Source of the DNA: Candidatus Adlerbacteria bacterium
Lineage (GTDB): Bacteria; Patescibacteriota; Minisyncoccia; Phycocordibacterales; SBAW01
Assembly (NCBI GenBank): GCA_903878285.1
Contig: CAIRHB010000015.1
Span: 1-55,863, forward strand
DNA: 55,863 nt
Direction: 5' to 3'
Shown here: piece by piece, positions 38,716 through 48,277 of the stretch
How the letters are laid out: each line of letters starts with the position of its first letter
How positions within the stretch are numbered: position 1 is the first letter of the stretch
Position numbers and translations under genes: made by a program
The notes under the pieces: generated by a model
Database searches by the model: none
The model's input: only the letters and a program-made list of their open reading frames with translations
What the model was told of the DNA's origin: nothing

Positions 38716-41036
38716 CGAAATAGTGCGGACGAGACATACACACATACACGATGCAGCAGATAGTCGACCCGCGCATCACGACGCCCCTGCGCGTACGACC
38801 ACGTTGCATGACCATCGAGTGCCGCGAGCATAAGACGTCGCAGACCAACACGCTTGAGCTCCATCATGCGCGACACGAGCGTATCGGTCTCTTCCATATA
38901 CCCTGCGAGTGCCGATTCTTCTGGTGCGAGTGTCACCAACCGGTCTTGATACCGAAATCCGACACAGCGACCTTCGGTAACCATGAGCTCTGGCTGAATG
39001 CCATCTATGGTGAGTGTGCCATACGCGTAGTCGCGTGGTTCAATACTATCTACCGAAGTAGTACCCACCCGCAGCTTACTCATTGAACCGAAGCGCAGCG
39101 CCCAGCGGACAGCACCACCGCATAGTGCAGTAAGGAGCGCGACACCGTGGTAGCGATACACTGAGCGGTCGCAGACCACTCGACCAATAGATGCTCCGCG
39201 AAACAAAGCGAGCCACGGGAGAAACACGCTGTCCTCGGCAACATGCACACGCGACCAACGGCGCAACTGCCAGCGTAGTGCGGGCGACCATGGCACCGGT
39301 GTATCGATAATCAACTCGCTGTCGTGACACGGCTGCGGTAGCTGCGCGAGCACCGTCGCAAGCGCCTGCGGCGGGATCGCCACGTACACGAACCGCGCAC
39401 GGGAGAGTAACTCTGCCGAAAGCTCCGCAAGCGGCGCGACCGAGTACGGCTGCTGCGTACCAAACACCTCGCCCGCGTGACGCGCATACACGCCAAGGAT
39501 GACACAGCGCTCGCGCAATGACTCCAGCGCCGGCAGTACATCCTGTGCAATCCGCTTGCCCGCGCCGATAATAATGACACCCTCTCGATTATCTGACACG
39601 GAGCGCCCACTAGCACTCACCACCGCGAACTCGCGCTTGAGATGCTCTGCGAGGCGGATAGCGAGCGCAACGATGGTGTAGGTGGGGTTGGCTGAGCCAC
39701 TTGTTGGAAAAAGCGACCCACCTGCAACATAGCAGTTTGTGGTGCCGTACACGCGGCAATCGGCATCCACCACGGCTGTCCGCGAGTCGCTACCCATCCG
39801 CGTGCCGCCCAAATGATGACTCGCATCATCGACTACCGCAGCAAGCACTTCCTCTGCGGTACCTTCGACGCGCCCAAGATGCAAGCGAGTAACCTCCATA
39901 CACAGTGTTTGATGCAGCGCCTCAAGCGTTGCTTCGTCGCGCTCGCCGAGCGCGTAGGACACGACTGGCAGCGGCGTACCGTAGGCGTCGCGGGCGGCAC
40001 CGAGCGTAATGCGATTTTCGGGACGCGGCTCCATGTCGGCATACCAACGTAACCGCACTGTTCGCGGACGAAGGAGATTAAAGAGCGGCGCAGCGAACGC
40101 GGGCAGGCGACGCCAGATGCTGAGCGCGTAGCGCGCAAGGAGCGCGCTGTCTGGCTCGAGTTGGACATAACTGTTGAGCAACTGGTCGGTACGCTGGCGA
40201 GACTCGGGAAGTGCGAGCCCCGCGTATACCATCCGTCCGTCCTGCGAGCGCGGCAAGTAGGGGCAAGACGCTGCGAGCGGCTTGTGGAGCAGGAGCCGCC
40301 CAGCGTATCCTTTCGGATGATTCATAAAATAGCGGCCAACTTGATCATGCTCATCGCCAATAGCGGACACCAACAAGAGACGCGGGTTTTCGATCCCGCC
40401 AGCAGCAAGTACGAACATCGCTGCACGCACCGTAACTTCCTTCCCTGCTGCGGTACGGCAACGAGCTTCGGTGATAACTCGCTTTCCTGCCCGCCACTCA
40501 GATAGCAGCCGTGTGACGGTTGCCTGTAGATACACATCTACATTCGCACGATGAAACACCGCGCGCAGCGATGCAAAATTGAACGGAGGACGTACTGCCA
40601 GAAACAGCTTCTCACGTAGCTGCGTCACAGCAAAACCACTACGTACTGCGGACATATCGAACGCCGATGGTTTGGGAAATCGGTAGCGCTCTGCGGCAGA
40701 CCAGTACCGCACCATCTCGTCGTGCGCAATCGGCCAGCCACTACTCCATGGGCGTGATTCGAGATCAATCGCGTCAAGCGGTGCGGATAGCCCGCCCCAG
40801 ACCGTACTCGCGCCGCCGAATACTCGCTCGCGGGAATTGTGCTTGATGCGCAGATGTGTACTTTCGGCTGTCTTGAGCGCGTCAGTAAACGCTGCGCGGC
40901 GCTCTCCGCCACTTTCGAGTACACATATATGCAGACCGGTGTACGCAAGCTCTGTAGCAATCGTAAGTCCTGCAGGGCCAGCGCCGATGATGCATACATC
41001 GTACCCAGAGATGTCGTCAGTCAATTTGGTCAGCAT
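38712..41036 (-). CDS. two-domain oxidoreductase: GMC type joined to Gfo/Idh-like domain
   Basis: The 774-aa protein joins two redox domains. Residues 1-480 are a GMC flavoprotein with FAD motif VCIIGAGPAGLTIATEL, VFGGASTVWGGLSAP, catalytic-region HHLGGTRMGSD and closing GSANPTYTIVALAIRLAEHL. Residues about 500-774 start with a new Rossmann motif (GVIIIGAGKRIAQDVLPAL) and resemble Gfo/Idh/MocA-type NAD(P) proteins. Such a chain could oxidise a sugar hydroxyl with FAD and reduce or rearrange the keto product with NAD(P). That is inference; no substrate evidence is visible. It overlaps the GT genes on both sides, so it belongs to the glycan operon. Confidence 0.85.
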   Translation of the reverse strand: MLTKLTDDISGYDVCIIGAGPAGLTIATELAYTGLHICVLESGGERRAAFTDALKTAESTHLRIKHNSRERVFGGASTVWGGLSAPLDAIDLESRPWSSGWPIAHDEMVRYWSAAERYRFPKPSAFDMSAVRSGFAVTQLREKLFLAVRPPFNFASLRAVFHRANVDVYLQATVTRLLSEWRAGKRVITEARCRTAAGKEVTVRAAMFVLAAGGIENPRLLLVSAIGDEHDQVGRYFMNHPKGYAGRLLLHKPLAASCPYLPRSQDGRMVYAGLALPESRQRTDQLLNSYVQLEPDSALLARYALSIWRRLPAFAAPLFNLLRPRTVRLRWYADMEPRPENRITLGAARDAYGTPLPVVSYALGERDEATLEALHQTLCMEVTRLHLGRVEGTAEEVLAAVVDDASHHLGGTRMGSDSRTAVVDADCRVYGTTNCYVAGGSLFPTSGSANPTYTIVALAIRLAEHLKREFAVVSASGRSVSDNREGVIIIGAGKRIAQDVLPALESLRERCVILGVYARHAGEVFGTQQPYSVAPLAELSAELLSRARFVYVAIPPQALATVLAQLPQPCHDSELIIDTPVPWSPALRWQLRRWSRVHVAEDSVFLPWLALFRGASIGRVVCDRSVYRYHGVALLTALCGGAVRWALRFGSMSKLRVGTTSVDSIEPRDYAYGTLTIDGIQPELMVTEGRCVGFRYQDRLVTLAPEESALAGYMEETDTLVSRMMELKRVGLRRLMLAALDGHATWSYAQGRRDARVDYLLHRVCVYVSSALFR

Positions 41037-42141
41037 AGTGAGTGAGAGCGCTACACACAGCAAGCGCTCGTGCATCCCAAGTATACCGCTCTACCCGAGC
41101 ACGTGCAGCATGGGCAAGAGCGGCGGCGCGTGGCGCATCCGACAAGAGTTCAGTGATTGCCTCCGCGAGCGCAGCAGGGGTATCCGCTGGAACCAGCACC
41201 GCCGAGGCGTCGTCCAACACCTCGCGGATGCTTGGTAAATCCGAGGCGACGATTGGCTTGCCAGACGCCATGTAGGCAAAGAGCTTGAGCGGCGAGGTAA
41301 ACTCGGCGGACACCTGCTGCCGCCCAGTGTTGGGTAGCACGAGCACATCAGCGACCGCAAGATTGTCGGGCAACTCGCGCATCGGCAGATAACCAAGAAA
41401 GTGCACACGCGGATACTCGCGCCCAAGTGCCGCGACCTGCGTCGGCTCGCCGCCAATGATGACGACCTGCACCGACTCGGGCAACAACTTTGAGGCTTCG
41501 CAGAGCGTGTCGACCCCTTTCCAGCCATCCACCCTGCCGACGTAGAGCACGATCGGTGTGTCGAGCGGGAGAGCAAGACGCGTGCGTGCCTCTCTGTTCG
41601 CCTGTGGATGTGCGTAGGCAGTGAGGTCGACGCCGTCCGGCGCGACCAGCAGTTTCTGCGCAGCAATACCTTTGGCAACGTACCAACGCTTGAGCCCGTG
41701 CGAAATCGTGATGATGAATGCGGAGCGATGTGCGACCACACGCGCGGCGACGTTCCATGCGCCAGTATGTGTCTCCCACACAATGCGCCGCGAACGAGCG
41801 AGCGCGAGCACTGCCAGCACGAGCTCATCTCTGCCATAGAGCACGCCCCCGGGGCGAGAACGGGTATACCAGAGTGCACGCATACCAAACAGCAGCGACT
41901 GCACAACGAATCCGAGGCGACCGAACGAGACCAAGTCTGGCGACGCGAGCGTGGTAATCGAGAATAGCGGCTTGATGCCGTAGTAGACGAACGGATCCTC
42001 GCGCAGCGCAGTGCGACGAGTCGGCACCACGAGCTCGACCTCGTGCCCCGCACGAGCAAACGCCTCGCACATTTGCATAATTTGCGCACCGTGCGCCTTC
42101 TCGGTTGGGAGGCGAATGTTGGCGATGTAGCAGATGTTCAT
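41017..42141 (-). CDS. GT4-family glycosyltransferase
   Basis: The 374-aa GT-B enzyme opens with ICYIANIRLPTEKAHGAQIMQMC. The donor half has VLYVGRVDGWKGVDTL, VHFLGYLPMRELP and FTSPLKLFAYMASGKPIVASDLPSI. The last motif (SPLKLFEYMA type) is common in enzymes of WcaI/WbuB-like groups. It lies upstream of and overlapping the oxidoreductase gene by 20 bp. Confidence 0.92.
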   Translation of the reverse strand: MNICYIANIRLPTEKAHGAQIMQMCEAFARAGHEVELVVPTRRTALREDPFVYYGIKPLFSITTLASPDLVSFGRLGFVVQSLLFGMRALWYTRSRPGGVLYGRDELVLAVLALARSRRIVWETHTGAWNVAARVVAHRSAFIITISHGLKRWYVAKGIAAQKLLVAPDGVDLTAYAHPQANREARTRLALPLDTPIVLYVGRVDGWKGVDTLCEASKLLPESVQVVIIGGEPTQVAALGREYPRVHFLGYLPMRELPDNLAVADVLVLPNTGRQQVSAEFTSPLKLFAYMASGKPIVASDLPSIREVLDDASAVLVPADTPAALAEAITELLSDAPRAAALAHAARARVERYTWDARALAVCSALTHYADQID

Positions 42142-42162
42142 AGCGGTGGTGTGTACAGTGTA

Positions 42163-43254
42163 TCAGGAAGTCTCGCCTACCCCGAGCGCCTGCAGCAAAT
42201 CGCCGACGATATGCTCGGGCAGCAGCTTCGAAACAAACAACGCGCGAGCTGCGGCACCAAGCGCGACGCGGCACTCTGGGTCGGCTTGCACTGCGCGAAT
42301 CGCTTCGGCAAGCTCCTGCGGATTGTTCGCTGGAATCAACACCGCAGTGTGCTCATCGAGCAACTCACGCGCGCCTGGTGTATCGGCGGTAATAATTGGC
42401 TTGCCCATCGCGAGCGCTTCGTACACTTTGTTTGGGATGACGCGCTGCGCCTTGTCGCTCGCGCCGAAAATACCGAGACAGACATGCGCGTGCGCCATCG
42501 AATCCGCGAGCTCGGCGAGCGATACCCGGTCGACAAACACCACCACGCCTGACTCGACAAGGTCACGCGCGTCTTTTTTAATGTGCGCAGAGTGTTGCCC
42601 GCTGCCGATAATACGAAACAGGATATGCTCGCCACGCAAGAGCCGCGCTGCGGCGATGATGCAGGGGATACCTTGCAGCGGCACATACGTGCCATGGAAG
42701 TGCACCACGAATGGCACAGCAGGAATAGCACCATCGCGAGGAAAGAAGGTATTCGTGTCTGACCCAACCAGCACGCGCAGACACTTGGCGCGAGAGACAG
42801 CAAAGACACGCGCCACGTACTCGATATGCGCGTTCGTATCAAGCATCATGGTGTCGGCAAGATGCATACTACTCCAATCGAGCAGATAGTCGCGCATGCC
42901 GCGGATGCTCCAACGGCGGTATCGTGCACGATCATGCACGTTGGAGTCGTAGAGCGACAGCATCGCGTCGAAGACAACGCGTGTTCGCGGGAATAGCAAT
43001 CGAGCAAGCCACACGACCGTGTGTCCAGGAAAGAGTGCCAGCACAAACACATACTGCCCGCGCAGGCGCCGCGCCGCACGAGCAAGCTGCCAGTATTTTT
43101 GTATACCCGGATACTGCTTCGCATCCACACAACACTCGGAAACCTCGTACCCAAGGCTCGCGAACCCCTCTGCCAGCATACGATTGTGCGCATACGACGG
43201 ATCGTAGATACCAAAAAAACAAACGCGAGCAATCGGCGGTGGCGTCTGTTTCAT
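42163..43254 (-). CDS. GT4-family glycosyltransferase
   Basis: The 363-aa product starts at 43254 in an ATGA overlap with the GT2 gene; the much longer open frame upstream is only a shadow of that gene. Features are RVCFFGIYDPSYAHNRMLAEG at the start, then VVHFHGTYVPLQGIPCIIAAA and FRIIGSGQH. IPNKVYEALAMGKPIITADTPGARELL is the donor-site end. The N-terminal form with arginine-flanked FPGHTVVWLARLL suggests membrane contact. Confidence 0.9.
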   Translation of the reverse strand: MKQTPPPIARVCFFGIYDPSYAHNRMLAEGFASLGYEVSECCVDAKQYPGIQKYWQLARAARRLRGQYVFVLALFPGHTVVWLARLLFPRTRVVFDAMLSLYDSNVHDRARYRRWSIRGMRDYLLDWSSMHLADTMMLDTNAHIEYVARVFAVSRAKCLRVLVGSDTNTFFPRDGAIPAVPFVVHFHGTYVPLQGIPCIIAAARLLRGEHILFRIIGSGQHSAHIKKDARDLVESGVVVFVDRVSLAELADSMAHAHVCLGIFGASDKAQRVIPNKVYEALAMGKPIITADTPGARELLDEHTAVLIPANNPQELAEAIRAVQADPECRVALGAAARALFVSKLLPEHIVGDLLQALGVGETS

Positions 43255-44108
43255 GCGAGTGATGTGTCGTCGTGTGTCGCGGTAGTAGTGCTCGCGCGAC
43301 ACAGTTTGCGATATAGTATCGCCGCCATTAAACAAAACGGTGCGACCGCTCTGCCCAGCTCGCCGCGCACAGGAATCGCCTCCGAAAAGCCGTGCAACAG
43401 GTAGTTGCGCGATGATTTCCCCAAGGCGCCCAGACAGGTGCGCAGCCCACGCAGCACAATACGCCGTATAAAAAATCCCCATGACTTCGTCGCATACAGC
43501 TGCGCCTCCTGCGCACGATATCCTTTGGTGTGCAGAAGGTAGTGATGCCATTCGTCGCGTGTCGTAAACACATACCATGGATGTGACAGTGTGCCGATTG
43601 GCACACCATCTGGGTAGCGTATTTTCTCATGCACTGGTTTATGAAAGCGCGCGCCCGAGGTGCGATTAAAAAGGCGATGTTGATAGCCAGGGAAGTTCGA
43701 CGAGTAGCGGATGCGCCGACCGTCCATCATGATGCCGATGGGGACGCGATACACCAGCGGATCACCCGCGGCGAGGGGGCGGCTGACAATCTGCCGAATA
43801 TCCTCGCGCAGTTCGTCGGAGATGGTTTCGTCGGAGTCGATGTAGAGAAACCAGTCGTGTATCGCCGCATCAAGACACTGATTACGGACACCCGAGAAAT
43901 CACGCAGTGTGTTGTCTTTATTTTTATACCGCGCATCTTGTGCAATAACACGTGCGCCGAACTCATGAGCAATTGCGAGTGTATCGTCAGTCGAACCACC
44001 ATCACAAATAATACTATCGTCGAACATCTTGACCGACTCCAGTGTACGCCGGAGCGTCGCTGCCGAGTTAAAAGTGAGTATGCCGACACTGCAATGAATC
44101 TTTTCCAT
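43251..44108 (-). CDS. GT2-family glycosyltransferase
   Basis: The 285-aa GT-A enzyme has CSVGILTFNSAATLRRTLESV, a shortened second motif SIICDGGSTDDTL, and the metal site DWFLYIDSDETISDEL. RIRYSSNFPGYQHRLFNR and the His-rich WHHYLLHTKGYRAQEAQ are typical of the WaaE/KdtX-like group. The C-terminal part has basic-hydrophobic helices. It sits between the deacetylase (7 bp upstream) and the next GT4 gene (ATGA overlap). Confidence 0.92.
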   Translation of the reverse strand: MEKIHCSVGILTFNSAATLRRTLESVKMFDDSIICDGGSTDDTLAIAHEFGARVIAQDARYKNKDNTLRDFSGVRNQCLDAAIHDWFLYIDSDETISDELREDIRQIVSRPLAAGDPLVYRVPIGIMMDGRRIRYSSNFPGYQHRLFNRTSGARFHKPVHEKIRYPDGVPIGTLSHPWYVFTTRDEWHHYLLHTKGYRAQEAQLYATKSWGFFIRRIVLRGLRTCLGALGKSSRNYLLHGFSEAIPVRGELGRAVAPFCLMAAILYRKLCRASTTTATHDDTSLA

Positions 44109-44115
44109 ACAATAG

Positions 44116-44877
44116 TTATGCGCGACGACGCACCCAGCTTGTACAGGCGCGATACCATCTGGACGCTTGTGTCATCCGCGCCGCAACCTCGCGCGCGCTC
44201 ATGCTGCGCAGCACCACATGCCGCGGGATCATATACGGATCAGCACCAGGCGCAACGAGGTCGCGCTTGATAGAACACGCGGCTCGGTAGCCAAGTTTCG
44301 GCAATAGTCCAATCGCCTCGCTGCTGTATACGCCGCCTGGGTAGGCAAACAGACGCGCGCCGTGGCGCGGTGCACACGCCGCCACAAGCGCATCGCCATG
44401 CAGCTGCGACACATCGGCATGCGCCAGTGAGTGATAGCCGACCTCAACCAGCGGGTGCAGACGCAGGTGGCGAATATCCGCAGACGAAAGCAGCGGCACC
44501 TTGTTCCCCAACTGTGCGCGACTCGCCTCTGCATCACCGACCACGAACACGGTCGCTGGCGCGCGCAGACGCTCGAGTATCGGCAGCGCCGTCGTGAGAA
44601 AATCGCGGTAGCCATCATCGAACGTGAGCGCGACCGCCTTCTGTGGCAGCTCCTGCTCGCCGCGCATCCACCCTGCCACAGCAGCGAGCGAGACAAACGC
44701 ATGCCCGCGTGCATGTAGATACGCCAACTGCGCAGCAAAGGCGCTCGATGAGATCGTCGTTTCTGCCGCAGCAGCACCTATCGAGTGATAGCACAGTACG
44801 CCCACTTCTCGAAAGTTGCAGAGCGGGTCGAGCACGTTTCGGAGTGTGGAGAGAAAGAAGTAGAGTGTTTTTTTCAT
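44116..44877 (-). CDS. polysaccharide deacetylase (NodB-like)
   Basis: The 253-aa carbohydrate esterase 4-type enzyme removes N- or O-acetyl groups from glycans with a metal. Motif 1 is VALTFDDGYRDFL with the catalytic Asp and metal Asp. Motif 2 is YHSLAHADVSQL with the metal His pair. FAYPGGVYSSEA is motif 3. GVLCYHSIG at the N-terminus matches the related PgaB/IcaB branch. ATGs at 44886 and 44904 are alternative starts. It may act on the glycan built by the surrounding transferases or on peptidoglycan. Confidence 0.92.
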   Translation of the reverse strand: MKKTLYFFLSTLRNVLDPLCNFREVGVLCYHSIGAAAAETTISSSAFAAQLAYLHARGHAFVSLAAVAGWMRGEQELPQKAVALTFDDGYRDFLTTALPILERLRAPATVFVVGDAEASRAQLGNKVPLLSSADIRHLRLHPLVEVGYHSLAHADVSQLHGDALVAACAPRHGARLFAYPGGVYSSEAIGLLPKLGYRAACSIKRDLVAPGADPYMIPRHVVLRSMSAREVAARMTQASRWYRACTSWVRRRA

Positions 44878-44910
44878 ACTATGCATGCAGCGCCGATGCG
44901 CCATCGGTAA

Positions 44911-45933
44911 CTATAGCGAAAGAATGCCAACAATACGAGCGATGAGTGCTGACAGCGAGTTTTCGGCAACAACTTTGGCGCGCAGCGCGGAGATGTCGAG
45001 CACTGCAGCGCGGACAATCGCATCCGCCAACTGCTCGGGGTTACCATCCGCAACATACAACCCGTATGGCGACAGCAGGTCGCGAAACGCCTCGTTGGAG
45101 CTCACGGGCGCAAGTCCCACACATATCGCCTCAAGCACTGCCTTGTCGAAACTGCCAGTCGCGCTCAGATTGATACATACAGTATGCTCGGAGAGCAGCA
45201 GTGGAATCTGCGCATGCGGCACTGCACCAAGTAGCTGTACCATTTCTCGATAGGGTTTTGTAGCGAGTGCGCGACGAACTTCTAGTTCGTAGGCAATATC
45301 ATCAGCTGTTGCATGAGTACCTGCAATATCGAACTGGAATGGCAGCTCGCGCGCATACAGCACGTCACACACCGCGAGCATCTCCAACACGCGCTTTGTC
45401 CGCGACATACGCCCAGTGGTAATCATACGAATACGGCCATCGTGCCGTGGCGCACCAGAGAAGAGCGTCGTGTCGATGCCATGCCCAACCACCTGCACCT
45501 TGTTGCTTGAGAGACGGAAACTTTCTTTCGATGCAGTACAAATCACGCTCGCAAAAAACGCGCCGATCCGCAGCCGCAGATTAACGCTCTTGTGCGTATA
45601 CCACAGCACAACTCTTTTGTGTGTGATGCGCCACCATCCGCCACCCATGATGAGATACTCAGGATTCATATGCACAAACACGGCGTCGTACTGCCCACGC
45701 AAGCGCCACATCTGTCGCCAAAAACGGAACGCGTACTGCACGCGCGACACCGTGCCGCGCTCCTTGCCAAGCGAGTAGACGTGCACATTCGCGGGCAACT
45801 CGTGTCGACCTTCCTCAAGACATATGACCGAAACCTGCTCGCAGTGTTTGGCAAACTCGCTGATCCAGCGATGGAACGAGCCGAGGTTCGAGTCGGTGAG
45901 TGATACTTTTTGTGTACAGATAAGCAGCTTCAT
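44911..45933 (-). CDS. GT4-family glycosyltransferase
   Basis: The 340-aa GT-B enzyme starts KLLICTQKVSLTDSNLGSFHRWI. A donor-side half has MITTGRMSRTKRVLEMLAV and HTVCINLSATGSFDKAVLEAI, in which the usual EG pair of the EX7E motif is altered to SATGSFDKAVLE. This form is shared by a CPR/bacterial subgroup. VVLWYTHKSVNLRLRIG is a membrane-near segment. It follows the two-domain GT gene by 12 bp. Confidence 0.88.
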   Translation of the reverse strand: MKLLICTQKVSLTDSNLGSFHRWISEFAKHCEQVSVICLEEGRHELPANVHVYSLGKERGTVSRVQYAFRFWRQMWRLRGQYDAVFVHMNPEYLIMGGGWWRITHKRVVLWYTHKSVNLRLRIGAFFASVICTASKESFRLSSNKVQVVGHGIDTTLFSGAPRHDGRIRMITTGRMSRTKRVLEMLAVCDVLYARELPFQFDIAGTHATADDIAYELEVRRALATKPYREMVQLLGAVPHAQIPLLLSEHTVCINLSATGSFDKAVLEAICVGLAPVSSNEAFRDLLSPYGLYVADGNPEQLADAIVRAAVLDISALRAKVVAENSLSALIARIVGILSL

Positions 45934-45945
45934 GTTTTGTATAGA

Positions 45946-48237
45946 TTAGTGTCGCGTGCTCGCTCGTGCTGCACACGCGGCGATGCCCTCGCTCCAGTGT
46001 AGAGCCCACGACTCGGGCGACACGAGCGGCATTGCCAATGATCCACGCGCCCCCTGCTCGAGTATTGCGGTTGCTTGCGCGACAAACGTCTCGGGTGTGT
46101 AGATGGTTGCGCCTGCTGCGCGCGCAATGCCGACGTCGAGTGAGAGCACGGGTGCGCCTGCGAGCAGTGCCTCGACCGTCGACGCGCCGTAGCCTTCGTA
46201 GGCGGCAGTCGCCGCGAGCACGAGGTCGGCAGACTTGTAGAGCGAGTAGACATCGTGACGAAAGCCCAGAAACACCACGCGATCGGTGATGCCAAGTGAC
46301 GCCGCGAGCGCTTGCAGCGCAACTTTCTGCGAGCCATCGCCGGCGATAAACACACCCGCCTTTGGGTATGCACGCAGCAGCGGCACCAGATTACGCAGCA
46401 ATTCGTTGACGCGCTTTTCCTCCTCAAGCCGTGCCGCGATGAGTATGCGCGTTTTTATTTTTTTATATGCAGCAAACAGCTTCGACTCGGGAGCTGCAGC
46501 GACCGCCACAGCGTCGATACACACGGGCAATATCGACACCGCAATGCCCGGCACCTGTGTGCGCATCGCGGTAGCAATCTGCTCGGTCACGACGCGCACG
46601 CCCTGCGCTTTTGGTAGCAACCTCCGCGCGAGCCGTACATTGAGATGATGCTGCGCCTGATACTCGGGTACAAAGAGGTTGGTGTGGATTTGTAGCTGGA
46701 GCGCCGCGTGCACCTTCTTCGCAATACACCAGCCAATGAGCCCCAAGAGAAAGGGGTCCTGCGCCGTCACCACCTCCGGCCGCAGCCGAGCACCCTGTCG
46801 ATACATCCGCCACGCGACCACAGGCTTCGACCCAGCAAACCCACGGACGATACCATGCGACCCGAGCGGCAGCTGCCGCGACGCGCCGCGCACATACACC
46901 TCAAGCCATCCGACCTCCTGCGCCTGCAGCAGCAGACGTTTGTATACGCCGCTACCCTGCGAGAGCGCATGCGCATCACCCGAGAGCATCAGCACGCGCA
47001 ACCCTGTTGCCGAGGCGGCATCTCCAGTCTGTTGTCTGCCAACCACAACGTCTCCCGCCCTTTGGTGTATCTGTCGACGCTTTGGCGGCGGCGTAAGAAA
47101 CAGCGTATCGAGTGCGGTGAGTGACTGCTGCGGATCAAATGGCGCGAGCGCCTGTCGCGCACCACGACGCAGCCGAGTAGCAAACTTCGCATCTCGCACC
47201 ACGCGCACAATACTCGCCGCAAACACAGGCACCGCATCGGGCGCACACAAGAGGCCGCTGACTCCGTCGACAATCAGCTCACCGTTGCCACCAACCGCTG
47301 TCGTCACAATCGGCGTGCCAATCTGCATCACCTCGATGAGTTGATGCGACAGCCCTTCGTAGTGGGTATTGAGCACGAAGACATCCGCTGCCGCAACGCG
47401 ATCATGCAAATCCTGTTGCGATAACTGCCCTTCCAATAGGACACTGCTATTTAGTTTGAGCTTCGCGATTTTTTGTTCGATTGCGCGCTGCTCGGGACCG
47501 CTGCCAATAATGCGCAGTTGTGCCTCTGGATACTCGCGCACCACCAGCGCAAATGCATCGAGCAGCGCAAGAAACCCTTTCCACTTGACTAACCGCCCCG
47601 CGCTCACCAACAGCGGCGACGACCCGACACCGAGCTTTGTGCGCGCTGCCTCCTTGGTAAGATACTCGACTGGATCGAGCGTGCTGTATATCACTGAAAT
47701 CTTTTTGGGAGCAATTCCCCATCGCACAATGACTGTTTTAAAGTACTGACTCGGCACCACGACGCGCTCAGCACGCGACGCAACCACGCACTGCACCCAT
47801 TGAAAAAAACGCACTGACAGCGGATACGCACGACGCGCGCGAGATGCGGAAGTGATAGGTGCCGCGCCTGCCACACCACCAAGAAACGCCTCAAGATCGT
47901 CGGTGACACCAAACCTGCCGACCCCTTGCTCCCACGCATAGTCGCCTGCTACACGCAGGACAAATCGCTTGCGCAACAGGAACGCAGCAGCAGACGCAGG
48001 CACACCGACTGACACTGGGTCGAGCGCGTAGACCACATCGCAGCGCCATCCGCGCCACAACAGGAGGAAAAAATAGGCAATATGCCGCACCACCTTTGGG
48101 TACTTTCGCACGCGAGCAAACGGTAGCAGGTCGATAACATGTGCGCGCTTGGAAAGTTCTGCTGCTACAAACTGTGCATGCGTCGCGGGGCCGCCGATCT
48201 CGGGCGGATACAAAGGCGTCGCAAGCAATATCCTCAT
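45946..48237 (-). CDS. fused pair of GT4 glycosyltransferase domains
   Basis: The 763-aa protein contains two complete GT-B units. Unit 1 (1-400) has ILLATPLYPPEIGGPATHAQF, LVSAGRLVKWKGFLALLDAF, IIGSGPEQRAIEQ and NTHYEGLSHQLIEVMQIGTPI. After a linker, unit 2 (about 415-763) has VLMLSGDAHALSQGSGVYKRL, RILIAARLEEEKRVNELLRN, FIAGDGSQKV and AAYEGYGASTVEALLAGAPVL. Two transfers in sequence by one chain are plausible. The start at 48237 is preferred, since TAGAAT lies 8 nt upstream and the family N-terminus begins there. Confidence 0.92.
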   Translation of the reverse strand: MRILLATPLYPPEIGGPATHAQFVAAELSKRAHVIDLLPFARVRKYPKVVRHIAYFFLLLWRGWRCDVVYALDPVSVGVPASAAAFLLRKRFVLRVAGDYAWEQGVGRFGVTDDLEAFLGGVAGAAPITSASRARRAYPLSVRFFQWVQCVVASRAERVVVPSQYFKTVIVRWGIAPKKISVIYSTLDPVEYLTKEAARTKLGVGSSPLLVSAGRLVKWKGFLALLDAFALVVREYPEAQLRIIGSGPEQRAIEQKIAKLKLNSSVLLEGQLSQQDLHDRVAAADVFVLNTHYEGLSHQLIEVMQIGTPIVTTAVGGNGELIVDGVSGLLCAPDAVPVFAASIVRVVRDAKFATRLRRGARQALAPFDPQQSLTALDTLFLTPPPKRRQIHQRAGDVVVGRQQTGDAASATGLRVLMLSGDAHALSQGSGVYKRLLLQAQEVGWLEVYVRGASRQLPLGSHGIVRGFAGSKPVVAWRMYRQGARLRPEVVTAQDPFLLGLIGWCIAKKVHAALQLQIHTNLFVPEYQAQHHLNVRLARRLLPKAQGVRVVTEQIATAMRTQVPGIAVSILPVCIDAVAVAAAPESKLFAAYKKIKTRILIAARLEEEKRVNELLRNLVPLLRAYPKAGVFIAGDGSQKVALQALAASLGITDRVVFLGFRHDVYSLYKSADLVLAATAAYEGYGASTVEALLAGAPVLSLDVGIARAAGATIYTPETFVAQATAILEQGARGSLAMPLVSPESWALHWSEGIAACAARASTRH

Positions 48238-48277
48238 ACCCCTATATTCTACTGTAACTATCGTCACGCGCTACTGG

